Made by a program: the position numbers and the translations under genes. Shown here piece by piece: positions 27,221-37,463 of a stretch of DNA of 64,000 nt (within the stretch, counting starts at the first letter, position 1; each line of letters starts with the position of its first letter). The notes beneath the pieces are model-generated. The model was given only the letters and a program-made list of their open reading frames with translations. It made no database searches and was not told the origin of the DNA. Origin of the DNA: Thermohalobaculum sp963822985 (GTDB lineage: Bacteria; Pseudomonadota; Alphaproteobacteria; Rhodobacterales; Rhodobacteraceae); NCBI GenBank assembly GCA_963822985.1, contig CAWGJU010000006.1, positions 496,001 through 560,000 of the forward strand, given 5' to 3'.

Positions 27221-27267
27221 ACCGGGGGGAGCTGGTCGTCCGGGTTCAATTCCCGCTGCCCGCTCCA
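27221..27267 (+). other. tRNA/tmRNA 3'-end-like fragment
   Basis: CGGG-TTCAATT-CCCG (27241-27255) forms a T-arm with a seven-base loop, followed by GCTCCA at 27262-27267, a possible acceptor-strand end with CCA. No matching 5' acceptor strand or anticodon arm is found within 80 bases upstream, so this is at most a broken 3' half. Such 3' ends are common integration sites, and the surrounding mobile-element debris fits that. Confidence 0.35.
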
Positions 27268-27408
27268 GCCCTCGGCCCCAAAGTCATCGCCAGGTCTTCG
27301 AAGCTTGCGCGCCCGCGTCATCCATCCTACCCGACGCGCACCGGGCGATCCGGCGGCGGCGGTCAGAACACTGAGATCCACGGCCGCAGTCCGGAAGGGT
27401 GAGCAGCG

Positions 27409-27552
27409 ATGGGTAAGCAGAAGTTCGAGCGGAAGAAGCCGCACGTCAATGTCGGCACGATCGACCATGTCGACCACGGCAAGACGACGCTGACGGCGGC
27501 GATCACCAAGTATTTCGGCGAGTTCAAGGCTTACGACCAGACCGACGCGGCG
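27409..27552 (+). pseudogene. tuf: 5' fragment of an EF-Tu gene
   Basis: The first 48 codons read KFERKKPHVNVGTI.HVDHGKTTLTAAITKYF and AYDQTDAA, the N-terminus of elongation factor Tu including the P-loop. The residue before HVDHGKT is Asp where EF-Tu has Gly (GHVDHGKT), so even the P-loop is altered. After codon 48 the sequence runs into an IS3-type remnant on the opposite strand. The gene is a non-functional leftover; an intact tuf must lie elsewhere. Confidence 0.85.
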
Positions 27553-28130
27553 CTCTCGGCAGGCTGGCGATCATGCAGCGCCTGCTCCAGAGCATTAAGG
27601 ACGAACTGAGCCTGCATCGACCGCGACACCCGCCAGCCGAGGTGAGGCGCGAGCCGCCACCGGTTCGAGGCCGCGCCGAACGCGCGCGAAGGCGTCGATG
27701 ATGAGCGCGACGTAGACGAATCCCGTCCAGGTGACGACGTAGGTGAAGTCCGAGAGCCAGAGACGGTTCGGCGCAGGGGCGTGGAACTCGCGGTTCACGC
27801 CGTCCGCCGGCACGGCAAATTGGAGGGTTGGATCTTGTTGTCTTCACGGCCCTTCCCCGGGGACTGTCACCGAACGGCGCCGGCCAGCCCCATCTCGCCC
27901 ATGAGGCGCGCGACGGTGCCTCTGGCGACAGCAATCCCTTCCCGGTTCAGCTGCCGCCAGATTTTTCGCACGCCGTAGACTTCGAAGTTCTCGTCCCAGA
28001 CGCGCCGGATCTTGGGCCGCAGCTCGGCATCCCGCTTCGCCCGGCCGGAGAGCCGGGACGGGTCGGCGATGCGCCGGCCGTGGGCTCGGTAGTCGACGGG
28101 GGGCGATCGGTGTTCGGCGGCTCTCTCGGA
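27553..28130 (-). mobile_element. Degenerate IS3-type transposase (OrfB) remnant
   Basis: On the minus strand there are separate blocks of one OrfB. They are DPSRLSGRAKRDAELRPKI with VWDENFEVYGVRKIWRQL and VARLMGEMGLAGAVR (about 28080-27890), the start of the DDE core VNREFHAPAPNRLW with DFTYVVTWTGFVYVALIIDAFAR (about 27800-27690), and GWRVSRSMQAQFVLNALEQALHDRQP (about 27640-27555) in another frame. Frame changes, a stop after GAVR, and loss of the last catalytic part make it inactive. One end sits precisely in the tuf fragment. Confidence 0.75.
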
Positions 28131-28274
28131 CCGGTGGCGTTCGCCGCCTCACTTTGCAGATCGGCTTGACCCCGCCCGCGCCTTCCTTGGCTCGCGCCTT
28201 CTTTGTGCCTGCGCAAAGACGCGACGAGCCGACGCGCTCATTTCTTGTATGACCGCAGAGGAGAGCGCGAACTC

Positions 28275-28493
28275 ATGGTCGTCACTGCCCAGTCCCTGGT
28301 GGGCGTGCTGCTGAACGAGCACCCCGAGACATTGTCCGTGTTCGTTCGCAAGCGGATGCACTGCCCCGGCTGCGTCATGGCTCGGTTGATGACGGTCTCG
28401 GAAGCGGCAACGAACTACCGGCTCGACCAGGACGAGCTAATCGAGGAGCTCCATGCGGCGGTCGTCCGGCCTTCGGTGGCGTCGCGGCCATGA
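28275..28493 (+). CDS. DUF1858-type small protein
   Basis: The 72-residue product has the DUF1858 fold signature: a segment like LVGVLLNEHPETLSVFVRKRMHCPGCVMARLMTVSEAA, with the CPGC pair, then a helix ending YRLDQDELIEEL. This domain occurs next to hybrid-cluster proteins and NO/redox proteins, probably as a redox disulfide module. Its stop overlaps the nnrS ATG (ATGA), so the two are co-translated. The start at 28275 was chosen because the upstream extension is not family-like. Confidence 0.8.
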   Translation: MVVTAQSLVGVLLNEHPETLSVFVRKRMHCPGCVMARLMTVSEAATNYRLDQDELIEELHAAVVRPSVASRP

Positions 28494-29686
28494 CGGAGGT
28501 CGCTGGCGGCACTCCCCGCTATCGCCCCTGGTCCGGCCCGGCGCTGCTGTCAGCCGGGTTTCGGCCGTTCTTCCTGATCGCTGGCCTCTGGGCTGCGGTC
28601 GCGGTGCCCCTCTGGCTTGCGGTTCTGACGGGCGGGCTCGTTTTGCCGAGCGCCCTCGACCCGGTTGCCTGGCACGCGCACGAGATGCTCTTCGGCTTCG
28701 TGATGGCGGCCGTCGCGGGCTTCCTGCTGACGGCGGTGCCGAACTGGACCGGGCGCATGCCGCTGCAGGGCCGGAGCCTTGGCGCGCTGGCGCTGCTCTT
28801 CGTCGCCGGAAGGGCGGCCACGACGTTTTCGGCCGTGATCGGGCCGGAGATCGCGGCGCTCATCGACCTGGCGTTCCCGGCGGCGCTGCTGGCGGCGCTG
28901 GCGCGCGAGATCGTCGCCGGGCGGAACTGGCGCAATCTGCCGATGCTGGCTGTCCTTGCCCTCCTTGGAGTGGCCAACGCACTGACGCATCTCGAGGCGA
29001 TCGGCTCGGCGTGGACGGGGGCGGCGGGGCTCAGGATCGGGATCGCGGTCGTGCTGCTGCTGATCGGGCTGGTCGGCGGTCGGATCATCCCGAGCTTCAC
29101 GCGCAACTGGCTGGTCAAGCGCGGCGAGAAGCGATTGCCGGCGCCGGCGGGACGACTCGATGCCGCGACGCTGGCAATCACGGCGGCGGCTCTGCTGGCC
29201 TGGGTTGTCGCACCGGACGGCGCGGGCGTGGTGCCGCTCATGGGATTGGCGGCGCTGGCGAACGCGGTTCGGCTGGCGCGCTGGCGGGGGCTTCTGACCG
29301 GGGCTGAACCGCTGGTCTGGGTGCTGCACCTCGGCTTCGCCTGGTTCCCCGTCGGGTTCGCGCTGATGGCGCTGGGGCCGATCCTGGGGTTTGCCCAGAC
29401 GGCAGCGTTGCACGCGCTGACCGGCGGGGCCATGACGACGATGATCGTCGCGGTGGCGACCCGCGCGACGCGCGGCCACACGGGGCGGGCTCTGACCGCC
29501 GGACACGCGACGACGGCACTCTACGCGTTGGTCACGCTGGCCGCGGCGGCGCGCGTCGCGGCCGGGGTCTGGGCGGGTGCCATGATGCCGCTGTTGGCCG
29601 TCGCCGGCGCCGCCTGGGTCGCGGCCTTCCTGCTGTTCCTCGGGATCTATGGGCCGATGCTGCTGGCGCCGCGGCCGGGACGATGA
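28490..29686 (+). CDS. nnrS: NnrS-family heme-copper membrane protein
   Basis: The 398-residue protein has about twelve hydrophobic segments and the NnrS landmarks FRPFFLIAGLWA near the N-terminus, AWHAHEMLFGFVMAAVAGFLLTAVPNWTG, GGRIIPSFTRNWL, and HALTGGAMTTMIVAVATRATRGHTGR. NnrS proteins protect cells from nitric-oxide and nitrosative stress and are usually under Fnr/NnrR control. Here the gene follows a DUF1858 gene and converges with a Crp/Fnr regulator gene (61 bases apart). Conserved His residues lie in the second and later helices. Confidence 0.92.
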   Translation: MTEVAGGTPRYRPWSGPALLSAGFRPFFLIAGLWAAVAVPLWLAVLTGGLVLPSALDPVAWHAHEMLFGFVMAAVAGFLLTAVPNWTGRMPLQGRSLGALALLFVAGRAATTFSAVIGPEIAALIDLAFPAALLAALAREIVAGRNWRNLPMLAVLALLGVANALTHLEAIGSAWTGAAGLRIGIAVVLLLIGLVGGRIIPSFTRNWLVKRGEKRLPAPAGRLDAATLAITAAALLAWVVAPDGAGVVPLMGLAALANAVRLARWRGLLTGAEPLVWVLHLGFAWFPVGFALMALGPILGFAQTAALHALTGGAMTTMIVAVATRATRGHTGRALTAGHATTALYALVTLAAAARVAAGVWAGAMMPLLAVAGAAWVAAFLLFLGIYGPMLLAPRPGR

Positions 29687-29747
29687 GGGCCGGTCGACGG
29701 CGTCTTCGCCGACGAATCCGGCGAGTGGTTCCAGCCTTCCGGGCGTC

Positions 29748-30470
29748 TCACTCCGGCTCCGGAAGATCCTCGGCAATGCTGACCAGCGCATGCGGCTGCA
29801 CGATGATGACCTTCTGGCGTCCGCCGCCGACAATGCCGGCGGCCTCCCAGTTCGAGAGCGTCCGGCTGACCGTGTGCAGCGTCGTGCCGGTCATCTCGGC
29901 CAGATCCTGCCGGGTGATCGGAAAGTCGATCTCGATGCCGTCTGGCGTGCGCCGGCCGGCCTGCACCACGAGCCGGCCGAGGGCGTGGGCGATGCGGCGC
30001 TCGACCTGCTCGGTCTGCATCTCGCGCAGCCGCTCCTGCAGCTCGACCATCCGCCCGCCCATGATGCGCATGGCTGTCATGGCGATACCGGGATGGCGGT
30101 CCGCCAGCTCGGCGATCCGTGGACGCGTCCAGCTCAGCATCCAGGTATCCTCGACCGCCTCGGCGGTGGCCGGATACGGCATGCCGCCGCAGACCGCGAC
30201 GCAGCCGGCGATGTCGCGCGGCCCGAGATAGCGGATGATGACGTGCTGACCCTCGGGCGTCGTCTGGCTGACCTTGAGGCGGCCGCCGATGATCAGGTGG
30301 AATGCCTCGGCCGGCGCGCCCTGCCGGAACAGCGTCTCGCCCTTGCCGAGCTTTGCGCGCCGCGCGAGCCCGACCGCGCGTTCGAGCGCCTCCTCGGGTT
30401 GGCCGGAGAACAGCGGAACCCCCTGGCGAAGCGCCGCAGAGAGATCCGATTTCTTCAAAGCCTCGCCCAT
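29748..30470 (-). CDS. Crp/Fnr-family regulator, NnrR/DNR-like without iron-sulfur cysteines
   Basis: The 240-residue protein has a cyclic-nucleotide-type beta barrel (GETLFRQGAPAEAFHLIIGGRLKVS), a long dimer helix, and a C-terminal HTH with ITRQDLAEMTGTTLHTVSRTL. The Fnr cysteine cluster is absent at the N-terminus, so direct oxygen sensing is unlikely. The recognition helix ending HTVSR resembles NnrR/DNR nitric-oxide regulators. Convergent placement with nnrS suggests it controls nitrosative stress genes. The start at 30470 has GGAGGGG just upstream. It could also respond to another ligand. Confidence 0.85.
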   Translation of the reverse strand: MGEALKKSDLSAALRQGVPLFSGQPEEALERAVGLARRAKLGKGETLFRQGAPAEAFHLIIGGRLKVSQTTPEGQHVIIRYLGPRDIAGCVAVCGGMPYPATAEAVEDTWMLSWTRPRIAELADRHPGIAMTAMRIMGGRMVELQERLREMQTEQVERRIAHALGRLVVQAGRRTPDGIEIDFPITRQDLAEMTGTTLHTVSRTLSNWEAAGIVGGGRQKVIIVQPHALVSIAEDLPEPE

Positions 30471-30841
30471 CACCCCTCCGGGATCCGCCACATCGTTCAG
30501 TTGCAGCCTTTTGAAGATGGGTGCTGGCGGACGTTGTGGAAAGCGGATTGAACAAGCACTTCGACACACTCGACGCCGCCTTCGCGGCGCAGTGCGTCGC
30601 CCTCAACGCGGACCGCGCCTGGCGTCAAAGGCCAAGCAGGCTTCCACTGGTGGCCAGAGCGCGTAGTCCCGAACTGGATCAGCCGGAAGCCATTTGAACC
30701 AAAGAGGGAAAAGGGGCGCCAGCTCAGTCGGTCATTGGAAAGCCCGGCATCGGTTGGGAATCGACGCCTGCGGACCGGGCGTCGGGCTTTGCGCGATCAC
30801 TCGCGGGCCAGCCCGGGCGTCTGGCGGCGATGGGGCGGATG
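30471..30841. other. Gene-poor stretch between the Crp/Fnr and HNH genes
   Basis: No convincing coding region is seen on either strand over these 371 bases. It should hold the promoter of the Crp/Fnr gene (near 30480-30560) and the region downstream of the HNH gene. A 7-bp perfect hairpin sits at 30762-30784. Short open frames here lack ribosome sites and family resemblance. Confidence 0.5.
30762..30784. terminator. Possible hairpin downstream of the HNH gene
   Basis: CGACGCC (30762-30768) pairs perfectly with GGCGTCG (30778-30784) across a nine-base loop. It lies 58 bases past the HNH stop. No U-tract follows on the minus strand, so a role as terminator is weak. Confidence 0.3.
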
Positions 30842-31424
30842 TCAGGCGTCGAGCTCGGCGTCCCAGTAGAGGAAATCCATCCAGCTCTCGTGCAGGTGGT
30901 TGGGCGGGAACTTGCGGCCCTGGTTCTGCAGCTCGGACGAGGTCGGCCGCTGTGGCAGACGGTTCAGCGTCATGCCGGCCTGGCGCACCGTGAGGTTGCC
31001 CTTGCGCAAATTGCAGCGCCCGCAGGCGGCGATGACGTTCTCCCAGGTCGTGCGCCCGCCGCGCGAGCGCGGCAGCACGTGGTCGAAGGTCATCTCGCCC
31101 TTGGACCCGCAATATTGGCAGGTGAACTCGTCCCGCAGGAACAGGTTGAACCGCGTGAAGGCCGGATAGCGCGAGGGCTTCACATAGTCGCGCAGCACGA
31201 CAACCGAAGGCAGCTTCATCGCGATCGACGGCGAATGCACCTCGATCTCGTACTCGGCGACGATGCTGACCCGGTCGAGGAAGGTCGCCTTGATCGCGTC
31301 CTGCCAACTCCAGAGCGAGAGGGGAAAATAACTGAGCGGACGATAATCGGCGTTCAGGACCAGCGCTGGATTCTCTCAGGCTGCCCGGCTGTCGAACGAA
31401 CTCGGCCGCGAAATCCCCGTCCAT
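30842..31424 (-). CDS. HNH endonuclease, interrupted by a one-base frame change
   Basis: The C-terminal part has an HNH domain: FLRDEFTCQYCG, then MTFDHVLPRSRGG..TWENVIAAC..CNLRKG with four zinc-type cysteines, ending in WMDFLYWDAEL. Upstream in the same frame ALVLNADYRPLSYFPLSLWSWQDAIK is the conserved N-terminal domain of this alphaproteobacterial family. It is preceded by a stop at about 31375. The start MDGDFAAEFVRQPGSL is in another frame from ATG 31424. The span is 3n+1 bases; removing one base at 31370-31377 gives a full 193-residue protein. Function in the family is unclear (possibly repair or restriction). As written it would be truncated. Confidence 0.78.
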
Positions 31425-31868
31425 CAAGCTGCCCTGCCTGCCCGTCCGTACCTCTACTTATCGCACGGGGCGCGCAAGCGGAGAAGAGACTCGCCCCAAG
31501 CGACTATATCTGGCGGCGGGGTTTCGGCAACCCTCTAGATAGGGCGGATCCCGCTCTGGCAGACGAATAGCAGAGACTTGCAACAGATTCGTGTCCGGGC
31601 CTCCCGGGACCGCGACGCGTGGCCCCGCGCGACCCTGGCCCGGCAGGTGACCACGATCAGCACCGCCCAATCTCATTTGGCATTGCGGCGGTGCCTGTTT
31701 ACACAGGGGAAGGGTAGCAGGAAGGGAGCTCCGAGACCGCCGGGGTGGGGCGAGACGGCAGGCCGGGGCAAGGCCGGGGCAAGGCCGGGGCGGCGTCCCC
31801 TTGTGCGGGCGGCCGGGCCCTGCCATCGTCCGGCCGCCACTCGGAGGGGGGCATTCGGAGGGGAGGGG
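31425..31868. other. Gene-poor stretch before the dioxygenase gene
   Basis: No supported gene is seen in these 444 bases. The minus-strand promoter of the HNH gene and the plus-strand leader of the dioxygenase gene must lie here. GC-rich tandem repeats occur at 31761-31793, and GC content rises sharply towards the dioxygenase start. Open frames on either strand are low-complexity Pro/Arg readings. Confidence 0.5.
31761..31793. repeat. Three tandem copies of GGCCGGGGCAA (third imperfect)
   Basis: Two perfect 11-base units at 31761-31771 and 31772-31782 are followed by a third that matches for nine bases. They lie 75 bases upstream of the dioxygenase start. Confidence 0.8.
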
Positions 31869-32675
31869 ATGATCGACACGCACGCCGTCGACGATGCCTT
31901 AGTCGAGAGCTTCCGGCGCGACGGCTGCGCCGTGATCCGCAGGGTCCTCGCGCCGTGGATCGAGGGCGCGCGGGCCGGCATTGCGGAGAACATGGCCGCG
32001 CCGAGCTTTCGCGAGCGCACCTATCGGCCGGAGGACGGCTCCGCGCCCTTTTTTCAGGACTTCTGCAATTGGGACCGCATTCCGGGCTATCGCGCGCTGG
32101 TCGTCGAGTCGCCCATGGCCGCGATCGCGGCACGACTGATGGGATCGCCGACGGCGCGGATCTTTCACGACCATGTGCTGGTCAAGGAGCCCGGAACCTC
32201 GATTGCCACGCCCTGGCACCAGGACGCGCCCTACTACCTCGTCGAGGCGGCACGCAGCGTCAGCTTCTGGGTGCCGCTCGACCCCGTGCCGCGCGACCGG
32301 ACGATCGAGTTCGTGCCCGGCTCGCATCGCGGCCTGACCTATCGCGCCCAGCGCTTCGACGGGACAAACCTCTACGAGGGCGACGAGAGCGAGCGCGTGC
32401 CGGATGTGGAGGGGCGGAAGACGGCACTGGACGTGTGCGGCTGGGCAGTCGAGCCCGGCGACGCGGTGGCGTTCGACTTCCGGACGCTGCACGGCGCGCC
32501 GGCCAACCGCTCGGCCGAGCGGCGGCGCGTGATCTCGGTGCGCTGGGTCGGCGACGACGCCCGCTTTGCCGCGCGGCCGGGCCGGACCTCGCCGCCCTAT
32601 CCGGACCTCGCCTACGAGGACGGCGCGCCCTTCGGGGGGCCGGAGTTCCCGGTGCTGTGGCCGCGCCCCGCCTGA
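31869..32675 (+). CDS. Phytanoyl-CoA dioxygenase (PhyH)-family Fe(II)/2-oxoglutarate oxygenase
   Basis: The 268-residue protein has the PhyH fold. The iron facial triad is visible as HxD in TPWHQDAPYY and the distal His in TLHGAPANRS, with Arg of RRRVISVRW as the likely 2-oxoglutarate clamp. An FHDHVLVKEPGT segment precedes the triad. Relatives hydroxylate small substrates. Some family members open phosphonates (PhnY type), which makes the phn cluster about 4 kb away interesting, but substrate cannot be read from sequence. The ATG at 31869 has GGAGGGG almost adjacent. The 3' end overlaps the C-terminal end of oxyR on the other strand by 64 bases. Confidence 0.85.
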   Translation: MIDTHAVDDALVESFRRDGCAVIRRVLAPWIEGARAGIAENMAAPSFRERTYRPEDGSAPFFQDFCNWDRIPGYRALVVESPMAAIAARLMGSPTARIFHDHVLVKEPGTSIATPWHQDAPYYLVEAARSVSFWVPLDPVPRDRTIEFVPGSHRGLTYRAQRFDGTNLYEGDESERVPDVEGRKTALDVCGWAVEPGDAVAFDFRTLHGAPANRSAERRRVISVRWVGDDARFAARPGRTSPPYPDLAYEDGAPFGGPEFPVLWPRPA

Positions 32676-33601
32676 GCGCCGACCCCTCGGGGGCAATCCT
32701 GCCGGGCGCGGCAGGCGTTCGCTGACTGGCGCACCACCTCGGCCATGCGCAGCAGCTGATCGGCCAGGGGACTCGATTTGCGCCAGATCATCCCGACGGT
32801 GCGCGAGGGCCGGGGCTCGTCGAAGCGCGCCACAGAGACCGGCGCCGAGCGGGCCTCGACCGCGACGGCCATCTCGGGGATCAGGGTGACGCCGATCCCG
32901 GTCCCCACCATCTGGACCAGCGTCGAGAGCGAGCTGCCCTCGAGGAGCTCGCGCGGCTGCGTCGTGGCGAGCTCGCAGAAGGACAGCGCCTGGTCGCGGA
33001 AGCAGTGCCCCTCCTCGAGCAGCAAGAGCCGCATCTCGCGCAGCGCCTCGCGGCTGGGCACGGGGCTGCCGGCGGCCTCGCTGGGCCGGACCAGCAGGAA
33101 TTCCTCCGTGAAGAGCGCGACCTCGGTGAAGGCCGGCTCCGAAACCGGCAGCGCGACGATCGCCATGTCGAGTCGGCCGTCCGTCAGCTCCCGAATCAGC
33201 CTGGGCGTCAGCGTCTCGCGAACGCTGATGTCGATGCCGGCGTGGAGGCGCGTGAGGTCGCCCACGATCCTGGGCAGCAGATAGGGGGCGATCGTCGGGA
33301 TCACCCCGATGCGCAGGCGCCGCGCCAGCCCTTGCTGCGAGGCGCGGGCGAGGTCGGAAAGCTCGTCGACATCGCGCAGGATCCTGCGTACGCGCTCGGC
33401 GAACTCCTCGCCGAAGGCGGTGAGCCGAACCTGCCGCGCGCCCCGCTCGAAAAGGGCCAGGCCCAACGCCGCCTCGAGCTCCTTGATCTGCATGGACAGA
33501 GCGGGCTGCGAGATTGCGCAGGAATCAGCGGCGCGTCCGAAATGTGCGTGGCGGGCCAAGGCCTCGAAATAGCGCAACTGCTTCAGGGTCACGTTTGCCA
33601 T
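32612..33601 (-). CDS. oxyR: OxyR, LysR-type peroxide-sensing regulator
   Basis: The 329-residue protein has the LysR HTH at the N-terminus (LKQLRYFEALARHAHFGRAADSC...QPALSMQIKELE) and the OxyR redox loop LLEEGHCFRDQALSFCE. Two cysteines nine residues apart correspond to the peroxide-reactive pair. It is divergent from katG, its classic target, with a 266-base intergenic region. The C-terminus is about 25 residues longer than usual, and the extra part, rich in Gly/Arg, overlaps the dioxygenase gene. The start at 33601 is the ATG of MANVTLKQLRYF. Confidence 0.92.
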   Translation of the reverse strand: MANVTLKQLRYFEALARHAHFGRAADSCAISQPALSMQIKELEAALGLALFERGARQVRLTAFGEEFAERVRRILRDVDELSDLARASQQGLARRLRIGVIPTIAPYLLPRIVGDLTRLHAGIDISVRETLTPRLIRELTDGRLDMAIVALPVSEPAFTEVALFTEEFLLVRPSEAAGSPVPSREALREMRLLLLEEGHCFRDQALSFCELATTQPRELLEGSSLSTLVQMVGTGIGVTLIPEMAVAVEARSAPVSVARFDEPRPSRTVGMIWRKSSPLADQLLRMAEVVRQSANACRARQDCPRGVGAQAGRGHSTGNSGPPKGAPSS

Positions 33602-33636
33602 AGGATGATCTTATCGCCACTATCAGAAAATCCAAG
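33600..33636. promoter_or_regulatory. Possible OxyR-type binding site upstream of oxyR/katG
   Basis: ATAG, TTAT, ATCA and CAAG occur with exact seven-base spacers, the spacing of the OxyR tetrad motif (ATAG-N7-CTAT-N7-ATAG-N7-CTAT), but only 11 of 16 motif bases agree. It overlaps the oxyR start codon, which would suit autoregulation. The call rests on spacing and on the divergent katG. Confidence 0.3.
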
Positions 33637-33867
33637 TTCCCCTGATCGAGAAGCTTTGCTATCTGGGGTGGAGGAAGAGGAGATGGGCGGACCCTCCCGG
33701 GCGCGGCCGCGCGGGCGGCGCCGGAAGTTCGACCTTCCGCGCATGCCCTGGCGGCCAGATCGGGGGGCGGTCGGGGAGAGCACGGACGCACGGACTTGCA
33801 GGGCGAGCCTAGGCGGGGGCGGCCGCTCGCCAACCGATAGCCAGCAAAGCCAAAATCGGAGGACGAC

Positions 33868-36088
<2,221 letters not shown>

Positions 36089-36111
36089 TTTCGGCGCCGG
36101 CACGAACTGTC

Positions 36112-36144
36112 GTGCCCCGGATCGACCTGGATCGACCGGGGCAC
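36112..36144. terminator. Hairpin between convergent katG and phnM
   Basis: GTGCCCCGG (36112-36120) pairs perfectly with CCGGGGCAC (36136-36144); the 15-base loop carries a tandem ATCGACC repeat. It sits 24 bases past the katG stop and 44 bases past the phnM stop, so it could end transcription from both sides. No U-run follows. Confidence 0.45.
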
Positions 36145-36187
36145 CTCGCAAACGCGCGCCGTCATCAAAGCGCTGAGTTTACTCTTA

Positions 36188-37369
36188 TCAGGCGACGCGC
36201 TCGCCTCGGACCCAGATGCCGCGCGTGACCGGCGTGCCCTGGTCGAGCGCGAAGCGCAGCAGGTCGGCGCGCAGGCCCGGCTCGAGCCGGCCGCGGTCCG
36301 TCAGTCCGGCGGCATCGGCCGGCGCCGCGGTCACGCGGCGGAGGCCCGCGGCCATGTCGCCGCTCTCCTGCCCCAGCCGCACGGCGCCCATCAGCAGGCT
36401 CGCCGGCGCATAGTCCGATGAGAGGATGTCGAGGCAGCCGATCCCGGCCAGCTCGGCGGCCGCGACATTGCCCGAATGCGAGCCGCCGCGCAGCAGGTTC
36501 GGCGCCCCCATCATCACGGCGATCCCGCCCTCGGCCGAGCTGCGGGCGGCGACGGCGGTCGTCGGGAACTCGGCCAGCCGGACGCCGGCGCGCACGGACT
36601 CAGCGACATGCGCCTCGGTCGTGTCGTCATGGCTGGCGAGGATGGCGCCGAGCTCGCGCGCCCGACGGACGGCCGCCGCGCGATGCGGCCCGGCATGGGC
36701 CGCGCCGAGCGCCTGCTGGAAGGCGATGTGCTCGTCGATCCGCTCGTCGGACATCGCGTACTTGCCCTTGAGATAGGTACGCAGCGACGTCGTGTCGGTG
36801 AACTGCCGCTCGCCGGGCGTGTGGTCCATCAGGCTGACGATGCCGATCCGATCGGAGGCGCCGAACTCGTCGAGCTCCTGCGCCAGCGTTTCGGAGCAAA
36901 GCTCGGCGCGCAGGTGGATGAAGTGGCTGATCCGCAACGCCCCGCGCCCGCGCAAGGCGATGATCTCGCGGCTCATCTCGCGCGCGTAGGGGTCATAGCG
37001 GGACCGCTCGTCAGAGACGACCGAGCCGACCCGCAGCGCGTCGAAGACGGTGGTGATGCCGACCGAGGCGAGCTCGGCGTCATGCGCGATGATGGCGGGC
37101 GCCAGCGGCCATTTGACGCCGGGCCGCGGCTCCTTGTGCCGCTCGAGATTGTCCGTGTGCAGTTCGATCTGGCCGGGCGCAAGCCAGTCGCCGCCCAGGT
37201 CGATCGCGCCGCGCGGCACCGAGCGGCCAGGCTCGATGGCGGCGATCAGGCCGTCGCGCAGGCAGACCGCCCCCGTCACCACCTCGTCCGGCAGCACGAC
37301 GCGCGCATTCGCCAGCACCGTCTCGCCAGTGCCCGTCGCCGGCGCCTTCGCCGCCTGATGTATTGTCAT
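36188..37369 (-). CDS. phnM: PhnM, alkylphosphonate triphosphate diphosphohydrolase
   Basis: The 393-residue amidohydrolase has the PhnM signature PGQIELHTDNLERHKEPRPGV with metal-binding His, an IVSLMDHTPGERQF block, and ASHDDTTEAHV, followed by EFPTTAVAA. PhnM removes pyrophosphate from the ribose triphosphate phosphonate made by PhnI/G/H/L before the C-P lyase step. The start ATG at 37369 was chosen over one ten codons upstream. It reads in the same direction as the phnG-N operon but is separated from phnN by a plus-strand gene, so it needs its own promoter in 37370-37463. Confidence 0.94.
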   Translation of the reverse strand: MTIHQAAKAPATGTGETVLANARVVLPDEVVTGAVCLRDGLIAAIEPGRSVPRGAIDLGGDWLAPGQIELHTDNLERHKEPRPGVKWPLAPAIIAHDAELASVGITTVFDALRVGSVVSDERSRYDPYAREMSREIIALRGRGALRISHFIHLRAELCSETLAQELDEFGASDRIGIVSLMDHTPGERQFTDTTSLRTYLKGKYAMSDERIDEHIAFQQALGAAHAGPHRAAAVRRARELGAILASHDDTTEAHVAESVRAGVRLAEFPTTAVAARSSAEGGIAVMMGAPNLLRGGSHSGNVAAAELAGIGCLDILSSDYAPASLLMGAVRLGQESGDMAAGLRRVTAAPADAAGLTDRGRLEPGLRADLLRFALDQGTPVTRGIWVRGERVA

Positions 37370-37463
37370 CCGCGATTCTCCCGATGCCGTGACCGGCATC
37401 CCATCAAACTGTCGCTATTTCGTGACGCGGCGCTGCCAGTATAAGCCCTTTTACGGAGACGCC

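Noticed and set aside
27221..27267. A complete tRNA gene near the tuf fragment
   Set aside because: Only a T-arm-like loop and a CCA end are visible; no 5' acceptor strand or anticodon arm could be found upstream.
31458..31883. Pro-rich open frame before the oxygenase gene on the minus strand
   Set aside because: It is low-complexity, has no ribosome site or conserved motif and spans the tandem repeats.
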